A DNA stretch of 37,981 nt from Anaerolineae bacterium (GTDB lineage Bacteria; Chloroflexota; Anaerolineae; Aggregatilineales; Phototrophicaceae): the NCBI GenBank assembly GCA_016789005.1, contig JAEURA010000080.1:1-37981 (forward strand). Direction: 5' to 3'. Below the pieces are notes generated by a model. The model was not told the origin of the DNA. It did not search any database and saw nothing but the letters and a program-made list of their open reading frames with translations. The first letter of the stretch is position 1; each line of letters opens with the position of its first letter. Below are positions 1 through 8,800 of this stretch, in pieces. The position numbers and the translations under genes are program-made.

Positions 1-73
1 CGCGCCGCTCACGCCACTCGGCGATCTGCCGGACGATTTCATGGGCGATGTAGATGCCAGTGATGCCGTACAT
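1..73 (-). CDS. Start of an unidentified protein (cut by window edge)
   Basis: An ATG at 73 on the minus strand opens a frame that runs off the left edge; only 24 codons are visible (MYGITGIYIAHEIVRQIAEW and four more, rich in Arg). A purine-rich AGAGGAAA sits about 8 bases upstream and could be the ribosome binding site. The visible part looks like the start of an amphipathic helix but is too short to assign to a family. It may be a separate gene or a continuation of the minus-strand run. The call rests on frame openness and the ribosome binding site only. Confidence 0.4.
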   Translation of the reverse strand, partial: MYGITGIYIAHEIVRQIAEWRERR

Positions 74-164
74 GAGGATTTCCTCTCTACTCTGAGTCCA
101 GATGAGTCGGGGATACTGCCAGGCTTGCCAGGATTAGATGAGTGATTGGGCGGGTGCGAAACCC

Positions 165-274
165 AAGCCAGGTCTCGCATCCTCTCAACGGTCGAGCCAG
201 CGGCTCACCCCTACACGCGATGCCTCGTAGGGGCAGCCCGGCGTGCGACCGCTCGCGGTTGCCTTTCGAGATTC
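165..274 (-). repeat. Dispersed intergenic repeat, copy 1
   Basis: This roughly 110-bp segment is an inverted copy of 26221-26331. Over 165-214 it matches the other copy at about 44 of 50 positions, including the 21-base run tcaacggtcgagccagcggc+t; similarity continues more weakly to a shared TTTCGAGA end near 272. It contains the inverted repeat CCCCTAC/GTAGGGG. It begins only 8 bases after the MerR stop codon. Read in the direction of the upstream gene, both copies have the same orientation, suggesting a REP/terminator-like or mobile non-coding element. Confidence 0.75.
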
Positions 275-281
275 CCTCTGT

Positions 282-680
282 TCAGGGCGCGGCGCACTCT
301 TTCTGTGCTTCGACGGCGGCTCCGTAGAGGTCGATCTTGTAGCGGATCAGCTTCAGGTGTTCCTCAAGCTCCGCCATGTGTGCCACGACTTCCTGTTCCA
401 GGGTCCTGAGCATCGTCACGCGCTCCGCCAGCGTCTCGTCGCCCTGCCGTTGAAGCGCCGCGTAGCGCTGCATGTCCTGAATCGACATGCCGGTGGCGCG
501 CAGCTTCATGAGGAACTGAATCCAGCCGATGTCGTCGGTGGTGTAGCGGCGGTGCGTGTTGCCGGCGCGGGGGATCGGGTGGATCAGCCCGATGCGCTCG
601 TAGTAACGGAGCGTGTGCTCGGTCAGACCGGTGGCATCTGCCACCTGTTGAATGGTGAGGTGTTCCGTCTGCGTGTTCAT
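282..680 (-). CDS. MerR-family transcriptional regulator
   Basis: A 132-residue protein with the MerR layout. An N-terminal winged helix-turn-helix (about residues 7-75) contains the family signature TLRYYERIGLI at 23-33. A long coiled-coil dimerisation helix follows (about 80-122). The C-terminus is short and lacks the Cys pairs of metal-sensing MerR, CueR or ZntR. It resembles the AdhR/YraB-like MerR group often found beside oxidoreductase genes, which fits the short-chain dehydrogenase just upstream. Its own promoter has the 19-bp spacer and central palindrome typical of MerR control, so autoregulation is likely. The ATG at 680 is only 7 bases from the -10 element, implying a leaderless mRNA. 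The inducer is unknown. Confidence 0.9.
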   Translation of the reverse strand: MNTQTEHLTIQQVADATGLTEHTLRYYERIGLIHPIPRAGNTHRRYTTDDIGWIQFLMKLRATGMSIQDMQRYAALQRQGDETLAERVTMLRTLEQEVVAHMAELEEHLKLIRYKIDLYGAAVEAQKECAAP

Positions 681-687
681 AATACGG

Positions 688-718
688 ACTCTACATCCTA
701 GAGCGCGCTCTAAGTCAA
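688..718 (-). promoter_or_regulatory. MerR-type promoter with operator palindrome
   Basis: On the minus strand, TTGACT (713-718) and TAGAGT (688-693) are separated by a 19-base spacer. The perfect 14-bp palindrome TAGAGCGCGCTCTA (699-712) lies inside the spacer. A stretched spacer with a dyad between -35 and -10 is the hallmark of promoters that MerR-family proteins untwist. The expected transcription start falls at or next to the A of the MerR ATG at 680, so the transcript would lack a leader. Confidence 0.85.
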
Positions 719-746
719 GACCTCAATTTCAGCGAAAGCAGGAAGA

Positions 747-1598
747 TCATCGTCGTGGCATCCAAACCCCCTTTTCCAGGGAAGGTTGATGCCCGCCGAC
801 ATCCTTGAAGCCGTATTCCGCGCCGAGTTCTCGCGTGACGAGGATGCTGCCGCTCTTCATCATGAGGTTTGGATCGAGCGCCAGCCCGACGACCGCTCGA
901 CCAACGTAGATCGGCGACTCCATGTAGGGCTGCAAGCGCGGGTCTTTTCGCCGCGCCATGATCATTTCCGTCGCAACGATGCCGGGCCACAGCGCGATCA
1001 CCACCACCCCTTCGTCCTTCAGTTCGTGCGCCATGTCGGCTGCCATGCGATCCACCGCCGCCTTGCTAACCCCGTAGGCGACATTCTCGCTGTAGCCGCC
1101 GCCGGCAGGCGCCGAGACATGAACGATCAAGCCGCGCTGTTGAGCGACCATCAGGCGGGCAGCATAGACGCTCATCACATAATGCGAGCGCACGCCCACG
1201 GTGTGCATGGTATCCCAGAACTCCGGCGGCGATTTCCAGAACGGCGTGTGAAAACCGCTGCTGCGGCTTCGCTGCTTAAGCTGATACCCGCCCCAGGCGT
1301 TATTCACCAGGATGTCCAGCCGCCCCTGCTTCTCGGCGATCCGCTCTGCCACCCGCTTCACCTGCTGATCATCGGCGTGATCACAGCGCAGCGCGATGCC
1401 TTTTCCGCCTGCCTCATCGACCAGCGCCGCCGTCTCGTGGATCGTCCCCGGCAGAGGCACGGTGGCATCCGACTGGCTCTCCGTGCGCCCTGTCAGATAC
1501 ACGGTCGCGCCCGCCTCGCCAAGAGAAATCGCAACTCCTCTGCCTATCCCGCGACTTGCTCCCGTCACCAGGGCGATTTTTCCTGCCAGCGGCGTCAT
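747..1598 (-). CDS. Short-chain dehydrogenase/reductase (DHRS1-like)
   Basis: A classical SDR with a Rossmann fold. Counting from the chosen ATG at 1598 (283 residues), TGASRGIG is at 12-19, an NNAWGG motif near 99-104, Ser162 in VHVSAPAG, and the catalytic Tyr175 and Lys179 in YGVSK. The insert after NNAWGG (QLKQRSRSSGFHTPFWKSPP) and the closing region resemble the DHRS1 branch of NAD(P)H-dependent reductases. The frame is open 27 codons further upstream to 1679, but that would overlap the transporter gene and add a low-complexity leader. The ATG at 1598 has a weak AGGATGAG upstream and starts directly before the fold. Its substrate is unknown. It is 52 bases downstream of the transporter and 29 bases before the MerR promoter. 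Confidence 0.88.
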   Translation of the reverse strand: MTPLAGKIALVTGASRGIGRGVAISLGEAGATVYLTGRTESQSDATVPLPGTIHETAALVDEAGGKGIALRCDHADDQQVKRVAERIAEKQGRLDILVNNAWGGYQLKQRSRSSGFHTPFWKSPPEFWDTMHTVGVRSHYVMSVYAARLMVAQQRGLIVHVSAPAGGGYSENVAYGVSKAAVDRMAADMAHELKDEGVVVIALWPGIVATEMIMARRKDPRLQPYMESPIYVGRAVVGLALDPNLMMKSGSILVTRELGAEYGFKDVGGHQPSLEKGVWMPRR

Positions 1599-1650
1599 GG
1601 TCTCATCCTGTGATCTCGCTGTCTTTTCCTGGGAACCCGCCGGGGTCGCC

Positions 1651-2844
1651 TCAGTCGTCGGAGGCGGCGCGCTCTTCATCCCGATCCGGGCGGCGGGGGC
1701 GGGTCTTTTCCAGATTGTCCAGGAACACCGACAGGTCCGAACCGTTGAGCGTCGTGTTCTTCAACATCGGTAGGGGCTGCACCGGCTTGTTGTCCGCCCC
1801 CATCATCTGACGGATCATCTCCATCTCGACGGTGGTCAGCGATTCCATCACCCGGTGCTCGTTGTCGTGCTCCGGTCTGCCGAAAGCCCGGTGGAAGGCG
1901 ATGCGCTGAAACTGCACGTTCGCCATATCGCGCACCAGCAGCCCATAGATGTTCAGCCCGGCGGGGCGCAGGTCTTCCGAGCGGATCAGCAGGATGCTGC
2001 CGATCAGCAGCGCCACGCCGGCGGACTGCGGCGGAGTCAGGCGGTCGCCCAGGATGAAGAACGCCAGCACCAGCGCCACGCCGATCTCGGCGATGGCGAT
2101 GATCGCCGTGCGCAAACTGCCGAAGATCGACACCGAGGCGAACATCGCCAGCCGCGAAAGCGCCGTCGTGATGCCCAGGATGAAGATCGGTCCCATGCTG
2201 GCATTCAGCGCTGTCCCTTCGAGCGGCTGCCCGACCGCTGCCCACGCCATGACCACGACTACACCCATCGTTGTCAGGATGTACAGGGTGGCGGTCGTCG
2301 GCGGCATCTCGTACAGGACGTACTGGCTGAGGATGACCGTGCCGGCGAACATCAGGGCGCTGCCGAGCATCAGCCCCACGCCGAAGAAATTCAGCGGTTT
2401 GCTGCCCAGCGTGGTCAGCAGCAGCAGCGCCAGCACGGCAAGCGCCACGCGCACCAGCGTCCGCCGGTCGATAGGTTCGCCGCCGATGTGCGACATCAGC
2501 AGGGCGAAGACCAGATACATGCCGTTGATCAGCTGCACCATCGAGGCGTCGAGGAACTGCAAGCCGCCGTAGTAAAACAGCGAGCCGATGCCGTTGACCA
2601 GCCCGACCACGACGCAGCCGAGCAGTCCCGCCGGGTAGATGAAGATGAAGCGTCGGAAGAAGAGCAGATAGACCAGCCACAACAGGGCGACGGCGACCAC
2701 CGTGCGGAACGCCGCCACCGTGAACGGATCGGCTCCGGCGAGGATCGCCTGTTTGCCGAAGATCGGCGCGACGCCCAGGAAGAGCGGAGTGGCGATGGCG
2801 GCGAACGCCGCGCGGCGCAGATCAGCGCCATGCCGGGCAGTCAT
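1651..2844 (-). CDS. DMT-superfamily (EamA) transporter with long cytoplasmic tail
   Basis: 397 residues with about ten hydrophobic segments arranged as two EamA repeats (about residues 12-142 and 152-288). This is the usual topology of drug/metabolite transporters such as RhtA-like threonine/homoserine exporters and many uncharacterised relatives. After the last membrane segment there is a hydrophilic tail of about 105 residues (from RSEDLRPAG near 288), longer than the family norm and ending in an acidic/basic stretch. The gene starts 5 bases after the REC-kinase stop with GAGG about 10 bases upstream of the ATG, so it is probably cotranscribed with the signalling cluster. A role in exporting an amino acid or a derivative is possible given the threonine-synthase-like gene nearby, but no substrate can be read from sequence. 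Confidence 0.85.
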   Translation of the reverse strand: MTARHGADLRRAAFAAIATPLFLGVAPIFGKQAILAGADPFTVAAFRTVVAVALLWLVYLLFFRRFIFIYPAGLLGCVVVGLVNGIGSLFYYGGLQFLDASMVQLINGMYLVFALLMSHIGGEPIDRRTLVRVALAVLALLLLTTLGSKPLNFFGVGLMLGSALMFAGTVILSQYVLYEMPPTTATLYILTTMGVVVVMAWAAVGQPLEGTALNASMGPIFILGITTALSRLAMFASVSIFGSLRTAIIAIAEIGVALVLAFFILGDRLTPPQSAGVALLIGSILLIRSEDLRPAGLNIYGLLVRDMANVQFQRIAFHRAFGRPEHDNEHRVMESLTTVEMEMIRQMMGADNKPVQPLPMLKNTTLNGSDLSVFLDNLEKTRPRRPDRDEERAASDD

Positions 2845-2849
2845 GCCGG

Positions 2850-4109
2850 TCAGCCTCTTGCGCGCGGGCGCGGGGTCGCAACCAGCGGCAGGACGATGCT
2901 GAAGGTCGTCCCCGGCGGCGCAAGCAGGTTGAAACCGGGACTTTCAACCGAGATCTGCCCGCCGTGCGCCTCGATGATGCCCTTGACGACGGCGAGTCCC
3001 AAGCCGATGCCGCCGCCGCGAAACGAGGTCTTGCTGGTGCTGTGCAGATCGGGGTTTTCGCTGGAAAAGAAGCGCTCGAAGATCGACCCGCAGTCTTCCG
3101 GCGAGATGCCGATGCCGGTGTCGCGGAAGGTCAGCCGCAGGCGGTCGCTCTCCTGCTGGCAGGCGAGCGTGATGATGCCACCGTCGGGCGTGAATTTGAT
3201 GGCGTTGCTGATCAGGTTGCGGAACGCCAGCGAGAGCAGTTCCCAGTCGGCGACGATGCGCGTGTTCCACTGCGCCTTGTTGAACTGCACGGTCAGCCGC
3301 CGGTCGCCGATGGCGCGCGCGAAGACCTGCAACGCCCGTTCGGTCAGGTCGCCCAGGTTGCAGGGACCAACCGTCAGCTCGATCTGATTGGTCATGATGC
3401 GGCTGATGGTGAGAATCTCGTCGATGATGTTCTGCATGCGCAGGATCGACTCGGTCAGCCCCTCAAAGAGCATTTTCAGGTTGGGGTTGCCCTGCCCCAG
3501 GCTCCGCAGTTCCGGGTTCTCTTCCAGCAGGCGGTTGTAGCCGACCACCAGGGTCAGCGGAGTGCGCAGTTCGTGGGCGGTGAGCTGGATGAAGACGTCT
3601 TTCATGCGGTCGAAGCGCTCCAGCTGCCGGTTCATCCGTTCCAGATCGCGGATGCGCATCTCCAGCCGGCTGACCACCTCGCGGATGTAGCGCGTCTGCG
3701 CATCGTTGAGCGGCGGCGCGTCGGTCACATCGCGTCCGCCGTTCAGGTAGAAGGCGACCCGGTCCAGCAGGTGATCGATGTCGATGGGCTTGGTCATGTA
3801 GCCGGTGATGCCCGCCGCCTGGGTCAGTTCGCGGTGTTCCGCCAGGGTCATCGCCGTGAGGGCGACGATAGGCGTCGCAGCGAAAGGCGGTTCGGCGCGC
3901 AGCATGGTGGTGATCTCGCGCCCGGTCAGGTCGGGCAGGTTGATGTCCACCAGGATCAGATCGGGGTGTGTCCGCCGCGCGAGGTCGATGCCGTCCAGCC
4001 CGCAGTCTGCCACCAGGACGTGATAACCGCCGTAGCGCAGCGCGCGTTCGACAAGCGACCGGCTGGCGGCGTCGTCCTCGATGTACAGGATGCTTTGCTG
4101 CTTGTTCAA
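2850..4109 (-). CDS. Hybrid response regulator/histidine kinase (REC-HisKA-HATPase)
   Basis: A cytoplasmic kinase without membrane segments. Counting from the upstream TTG at 4166: REC about 25-140 with acidic pair E30/D31, phospho-acceptor Asp74 (LILVDINLP) and Lys126 (TKP); a coiled coil about 155-190 (SRLEMRIRDLERMNRQLE); HisKA with His198 in TAHELRTP; then HATPase_c with the N box RNLISNAIKF (316-325), DTGIG (349-353) and GGGIGLGL (384-391). All catalytic motifs look intact. There is no ATG. Two in-frame TTG codons are possible, at 4166 and 4109; I prefer 4109 because GGGGGT lies shortly before it and the fold starts right after. An N-terminal receiver suggests that phosphorylation by another kinase, such as the giant one upstream, gates this kinase. 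Confidence 0.9.
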   Translation of the reverse strand: MNKQQSILYIEDDAASRSLVERALRYGGYHVLVADCGLDGIDLARRTHPDLILVDINLPDLTGREITTMLRAEPPFAATPIVALTAMTLAEHRELTQAAGITGYMTKPIDIDHLLDRVAFYLNGGRDVTDAPPLNDAQTRYIREVVSRLEMRIRDLERMNRQLERFDRMKDVFIQLTAHELRTPLTLVVGYNRLLEENPELRSLGQGNPNLKMLFEGLTESILRMQNIIDEILTISRIMTNQIELTVGPCNLGDLTERALQVFARAIGDRRLTVQFNKAQWNTRIVADWELLSLAFRNLISNAIKFTPDGGIITLACQQESDRLRLTFRDTGIGISPEDCGSIFERFFSSENPDLHSTSKTSFRGGGIGLGLAVVKGIIEAHGGQISVESPGFNLLAPPGTTFSIVLPLVATPRPRARG

Positions 4110-4191
4110 GGCGACTTTACCCCCATCTTTCCATTCCCCCTGCCCATCCTGGGCGGGCGGCAACAAACGTTGGGAGCCACGCGGCTCTTGT

Positions 4192-5853
4192 CTATTCCAG
4201 ATCGTGGACGAGCGTATCGATCACATCTTCGCTGATCGCCGAGCCTTTTTGCAGCAGCAGCTTGACCTGCTCATTGAGCCGGGCGCGTTCGCGGGCGGTC
4301 AGCTCCTTGGCGCTGATCACCACAATCGGGATGGTGCACAGGTCGGGATCAGCCTTCATGGTGTCGATCACCTCAAATCCATCGACATCCGGCATCATCA
4401 GATCGGTGATCACCATATCGGGAAGCATCTGCCGCACCAGCTTCAGACCGCTGGCGCCATCGTGCGCCAGCGCGACTTCGAGCGCCCCGCCCGCTTGCAG
4501 CATGCGCTTGATCAGGCGCGCTGAATCGGCGTTGTCTTCGATCACCACCACCCGCCGCACCTGCCCTTCGATCTGATCCAGGGCGGAGACGATACCCTCC
4601 TGCGGGACATTGGGGATGTTGGCGCGCTCCGACAGGTCAATCGAACGCTGCCAGCGTTCCCCCAGGATTTGCGTCTCGACCGGCATGGTGTGACCGGAGC
4701 AGTTGACGACCACCACGTCGTCAGGCTTGATCACCCCGGACTGGACCATCTTGAACAGCCCGGCGAAGGTCACGCCGGTCGCCGGTTCGACAGAAATGCC
4801 CTCGCTGCGCGCCAGGATGCGGATGGCATTGAAGGCTTCTTCGTCGGATGCGTCGAAGAAACCGCCGCCGTACTGCTGCACGTAGTCGTAAAGCAGCTCG
4901 TAGGCGCGTCCGGGATTGCCGGTCGCCAGCGTGGCGATGATCGTCTGGGGATCATCCACCGGGATGGCGATGCGCTGCCCGCGCCGGAACGCCTGCACCA
5001 TCGGGGCGCAGCCGGTGGACTGGATGTTCGCCAGCCGGGGCATGCGGTCCACCAGACCGAAATCGAGCATCTCGCGGAACCCCTTGCCGACGCCGATCGG
5101 TCCCATGCCGCCGCTGACCCCTTGCAGGAACCAGTCCGGCGTCACCCAATGCCGCCCCTCTGCCAGCGAGTCGCCGAGCTGCTCGGCGATCTCGTAGGCG
5201 ATGGTCTTCATCGCTTCGATGGCGGCGACGCTCTTGATGCCCCGGTCAAGGAAGATCCCCTGCCGTCTGGCGAAGCGCGCGGCGAGTTCCTTGGTTTGAT
5301 CGTAGGTTCCAGTGATCTTGATGACTTCTGCGCCGTACAGCGCCGCCTCGCGCATCTTGTCTCCCGGCGTCAGGCTGGGGAAGAACGCCCACAGCTTGAT
5401 CCCCGCCCGCGCGCAGTAAGCGGCGTAGGCGATGGCGACGTTGCCGGTGCTGGCGACCACCACTGAATCGACGCCGATCTCTTTGAGCGCGGAGACGGCG
5501 ACCGCCGCCTGTCGGTCCTTGAAACTGGCGGTCGGTCCCTGGCGCTCATCCTTGATGTACAGGTTCTTCAAGCCGAGCATCGACGCCAGCGCCCGCGACC
5601 TGAGCAGCGGCGTGCCGCCTTCGCCCATGCTGATGATGTTGTCGGGGTTATAGATCGGAAGGACTTCCTTGTAGCGCCACAACCCTTCGCGCCGCCCGCG
5701 CAGCGTCTTCAGCCATTCCTCGACGTTGATCTGGTCCAGGTCATAGCGCGCTTCCAGCATGACCTCGCCGCAGGCGGGACAGCCCGCGACTCGCCGATCC
5801 AACGGGACGCGGGTGCGGCAGTTGGTGCATTCAAGGGTTATAGCTTTGTTCAA
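4192..5853 (-). CDS. Threonine-synthase-like PLP enzyme fused to a C-terminal receiver domain
   Basis: 553 residues. Residues 1-30 form a zinc ribbon (C9xxC12 and C25xxC28). About 70-410 is a fold-type II PLP enzyme of the threonine synthase family: PLP lysine Lys112 in TASFKDRQ, cofactor-contact loop ASTGNVAIAYAAY (134-146), VSGGMGPIG (246-254), VEPATG (355-360), NCSGHTMP (384-391). A short linker (about 400-433) leads to a complete REC domain (434-553) with acidic E439/D440, phospho-acceptor Asp484 in ITDLMMPD and Lys516 in ISAKE. Threonine synthase converts O-phosphohomoserine to threonine; whether this copy does so is not provable here. The start is TTG, 10 bases after the giant kinase stop, so translation is probably coupled. 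The fusion lies wholly within one open frame, with no sign of a frameshift. Confidence 0.9.
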   Translation of the reverse strand: MNKAITLECTNCRTRVPLDRRVAGCPACGEVMLEARYDLDQINVEEWLKTLRGRREGLWRYKEVLPIYNPDNIISMGEGGTPLLRSRALASMLGLKNLYIKDERQGPTASFKDRQAAVAVSALKEIGVDSVVVASTGNVAIAYAAYCARAGIKLWAFFPSLTPGDKMREAALYGAEVIKITGTYDQTKELAARFARRQGIFLDRGIKSVAAIEAMKTIAYEIAEQLGDSLAEGRHWVTPDWFLQGVSGGMGPIGVGKGFREMLDFGLVDRMPRLANIQSTGCAPMVQAFRRGQRIAIPVDDPQTIIATLATGNPGRAYELLYDYVQQYGGGFFDASDEEAFNAIRILARSEGISVEPATGVTFAGLFKMVQSGVIKPDDVVVVNCSGHTMPVETQILGERWQRSIDLSERANIPNVPQEGIVSALDQIEGQVRRVVVIEDNADSARLIKRMLQAGGALEVALAHDGASGLKLVRQMLPDMVITDLMMPDVDGFEVIDTMKADPDLCTIPIVVISAKELTARERARLNEQVKLLLQKGSAISEDVIDTLVHDLE

Positions 5854-5863
5854 AGTCCGCCGC

Positions 5864-8800
5864 TCAATCTCTGTCGAGGAAGCCTTTGACTTCGTCCAGC
5901 AGTTCGCGATATTCGTTGGTGGTGATGTTGGACTTGAACAGCACCGCCAGGTTCATCAACTGCTGACGTTCTTCGTTGGTTAAGGCTTCGCCGGTGACGA
6001 TCAGGATCGGGATAGTAGCGGTTTCCGGGTTGTTTCGCAACTCCTGCACGACCTGGAAACCATCCATGTCCGGCATGCGCAGGTCCAGGATGATCAGATT
6101 CGGACGGCGGCGCGCCACCATCGCGATGCCTTCCATGCCGCTGCTGGCGGTGATGACTTTATAGCGCCCACTCTGCGCGAGGATCTGTTCGATCAGACGC
6201 GAGTGCTCCTGCTGGTCGTCGATGATCAGGATGCGGTCCACGCGGCTTTCGATCTCGGCGTCTTTGACCGCCGTGATGATGTCGTCGGGCAGGAATGGAC
6301 GCTGCACGAACCTGAACGCGCCGGCATCCAGCGCCTGCTGCGCTTCGCCGGAAAGCGAAACCACGATCACCGGGATATCCAGCGTGTCGTCGCGTCCCTT
6401 GAGATGCTTCAGGATGTCCCAGCCCGCGCCGTTGGCGAAGTTCACGTCCATGATGATCAGCGTCGGGCGCAGACCGCTCGCCATCGCCTCCGCCTCAAGC
6501 GGGATAGTCGCCGCGAAAATCTCGAAGCCCTCCCGCGCCAGCGCCCGCCGGAATTGATCCACCATGTCGGGCGCATCCTCGATCAGCAGGATTTGCCGCT
6601 TGCGCGTCATGATTCGCTGGAGATCCGTGCTGGTATCGACCAGTTCGGAAGGAGGCTGCTGCATCTTCAGCGGACCGGTGACATTGCGCGAGACCAGCTT
6701 GCCGGTTTCCTTCAGCTGATCAGTTTTGCGCTTGGTCTGCTCTTCGGTGTCCACAACCGGCTCGATGGGCATGACGACCGAGAAGGTCGAGCCGACATTG
6801 ACCGTAGACTGCACGAGCATCTGCCCCCCCTGCATTTCGACCAGGGATTTGGCGATGGGCAAGCCAAGACCTGTACCGCCCGCCGTGCGTGTCAGCGACG
6901 AGTCCACCTGGCGGAACGCCTCGAACAGGAGCGGAATGTCTTTTTCGGCGATGCCGATACCGGTATCGGTCACGTCGATGCGCACCAGCTTCTTGCCCGT
7001 CTCGCCGTCGCGCACCGGGTAGGCGCTGATGGTGATCGACCCATCGCGGGTGAACTTCGACGCATTGGAGACCAGGTTGAGCAGCACCTGGCGGATGCGG
7101 AACTCATCGCCATAGGCTTTCGGCAGGTCCGGGGCAAGATCGGCGATGATGTCGATCGGTTTGTCCTTGACCAGACCGATGCCGATGGAGCGCACACCGT
7201 CGATCACCGTTTTGACTTCAAAGTAGTCGAACTGCAAGTCCATCTTGCCGGCGGCGATTTTCGCCTGATCCAGGATGTCGTTGATCAGGTTGAGCAGGTG
7301 CATACCGCTGTTGTAGATCGTCGTCAGGTCCTGCTCCTGCATCTCCGTCAGCGCACCGTCGATGCCTTTGAGGATCACGCGGCTGAAGCCGATGATCGAG
7401 TTCAGCGGGGTACGCAGCTCGTGACTCATGTTTGCCAGGAAGTCGCTCTTCAGGCGGTCCAGCTCACGGAGCGCATCGTTCTGCGTCTGCACGCGCTCGA
7501 GAAGCTGCTGGTTCTGCACGATGGCGGAGAGCGTCCCGGCGAGCGTCAGCAGCAGGGTCAGCGTGTCTTCATTGAAGGCATTGACCTGGTCGCTTTCCAG
7601 CAGCACCACGCCAACCAGCTGCGCGCCGGAAGTCAGCGGGACGATAATGGCGCTGCGCGCCCGCTCATCGACCGGCAGATAGCGCGTTTCGCTGGCGAGA
7701 TCGTCCAACCGGACGGAGCGGCGGGCATTGGCGGCGCTGGCGATCAGGTTTTGCGAGGTATCCAGGCGCACCTCGCTCAATTCCGAGAGCGGCTGACCGC
7801 TTCCGGAAAGGGAGATCGGGCGCAGCATGGTGAACTCGACTTCTTCCGAGTCCATGTACTGCTCAGGCAGGTAGATGGCGACCGAGAGGGCGGACAGCGA
7901 ATTCGCCAGCTCATCGGCGACGTTCTGCACCGCACGCGAAAGCGTGTCGGCACTGGCAGCGGCGGTGGTGACGTTGAACAGGAAGCCCATTTCGTTCGCA
8001 CGTCGCCGCGCCTGATCGTACAACTGCGCGTTGTCGATGGCGGTCGCCACCTGACCGGCGAGCGTGGTCAGAACCAGGACGTCGTCGCCGTCGAAGGCAT
8101 TGGGGATGTTCGACTGCACGTCCAGCGCGCCCACGACGCGCCCTTTGAGGACGAGCGGGATCGCCATTTCCGAGCGCGTGTTCGGCAGGTAGGGGTTCGG
8201 GCGGTGGATGACGCGGGCGTCGGCGGTATCGGCGGCGATGGTTGGGCGGGCGGTCGCCGTCACCTGCCCGATGACCGACTGTGATCCTTTTTGCAGCTTG
8301 TGACCGATGCTCAACAACTGCTGACCGGCGGACCCGGTGCTGGCGCGCAGGCGCGCCCAGCGGTCTTCTTCGTCCATCAGGAAGATTTGAACGTGATCGT
8401 AGTCAAAGCGCTCGCGGATCAGATCGACGATGCGCGGCAGCAGCACATCGAGGTCGAGCAGCGAACCGGCGATCTGGCTCACTTCCGAGGAGGTCACCAG
8501 CTGGCGAGAACGCCGTTCCGCCTGGCGCAGCGAGCGTGTGGCTTCCAGACGCAGTGACGTCTGTTCAGCGAAGGAGCGGTAAACCCGCTGATCGCGCTCG
8601 TTATAACGATGTGGCTGTCCCGACCCCAGGATGAGGCAGCCGATGGAGCGCCCACCGGCGCGCAGTGGCAAAATGGCGAGCGAGCGCAGGCTCAGACTGG
8701 CGAGACCGATGCGCTCGATCTCCGAAAGCGCCGGATCGGTCTCAGCATCATCGACCGTGATCAGTTCCGAAGTCGAAAGCAGACGCCAGGCGGGGAACTG

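Noticed and set aside
1599..1679. Upstream extension of the dehydrogenase to 1679
   Set aside because: The added 27 residues are low-complexity, lie before the conserved fold start and would overlap the transporter gene; the ATG at 1598 is better.
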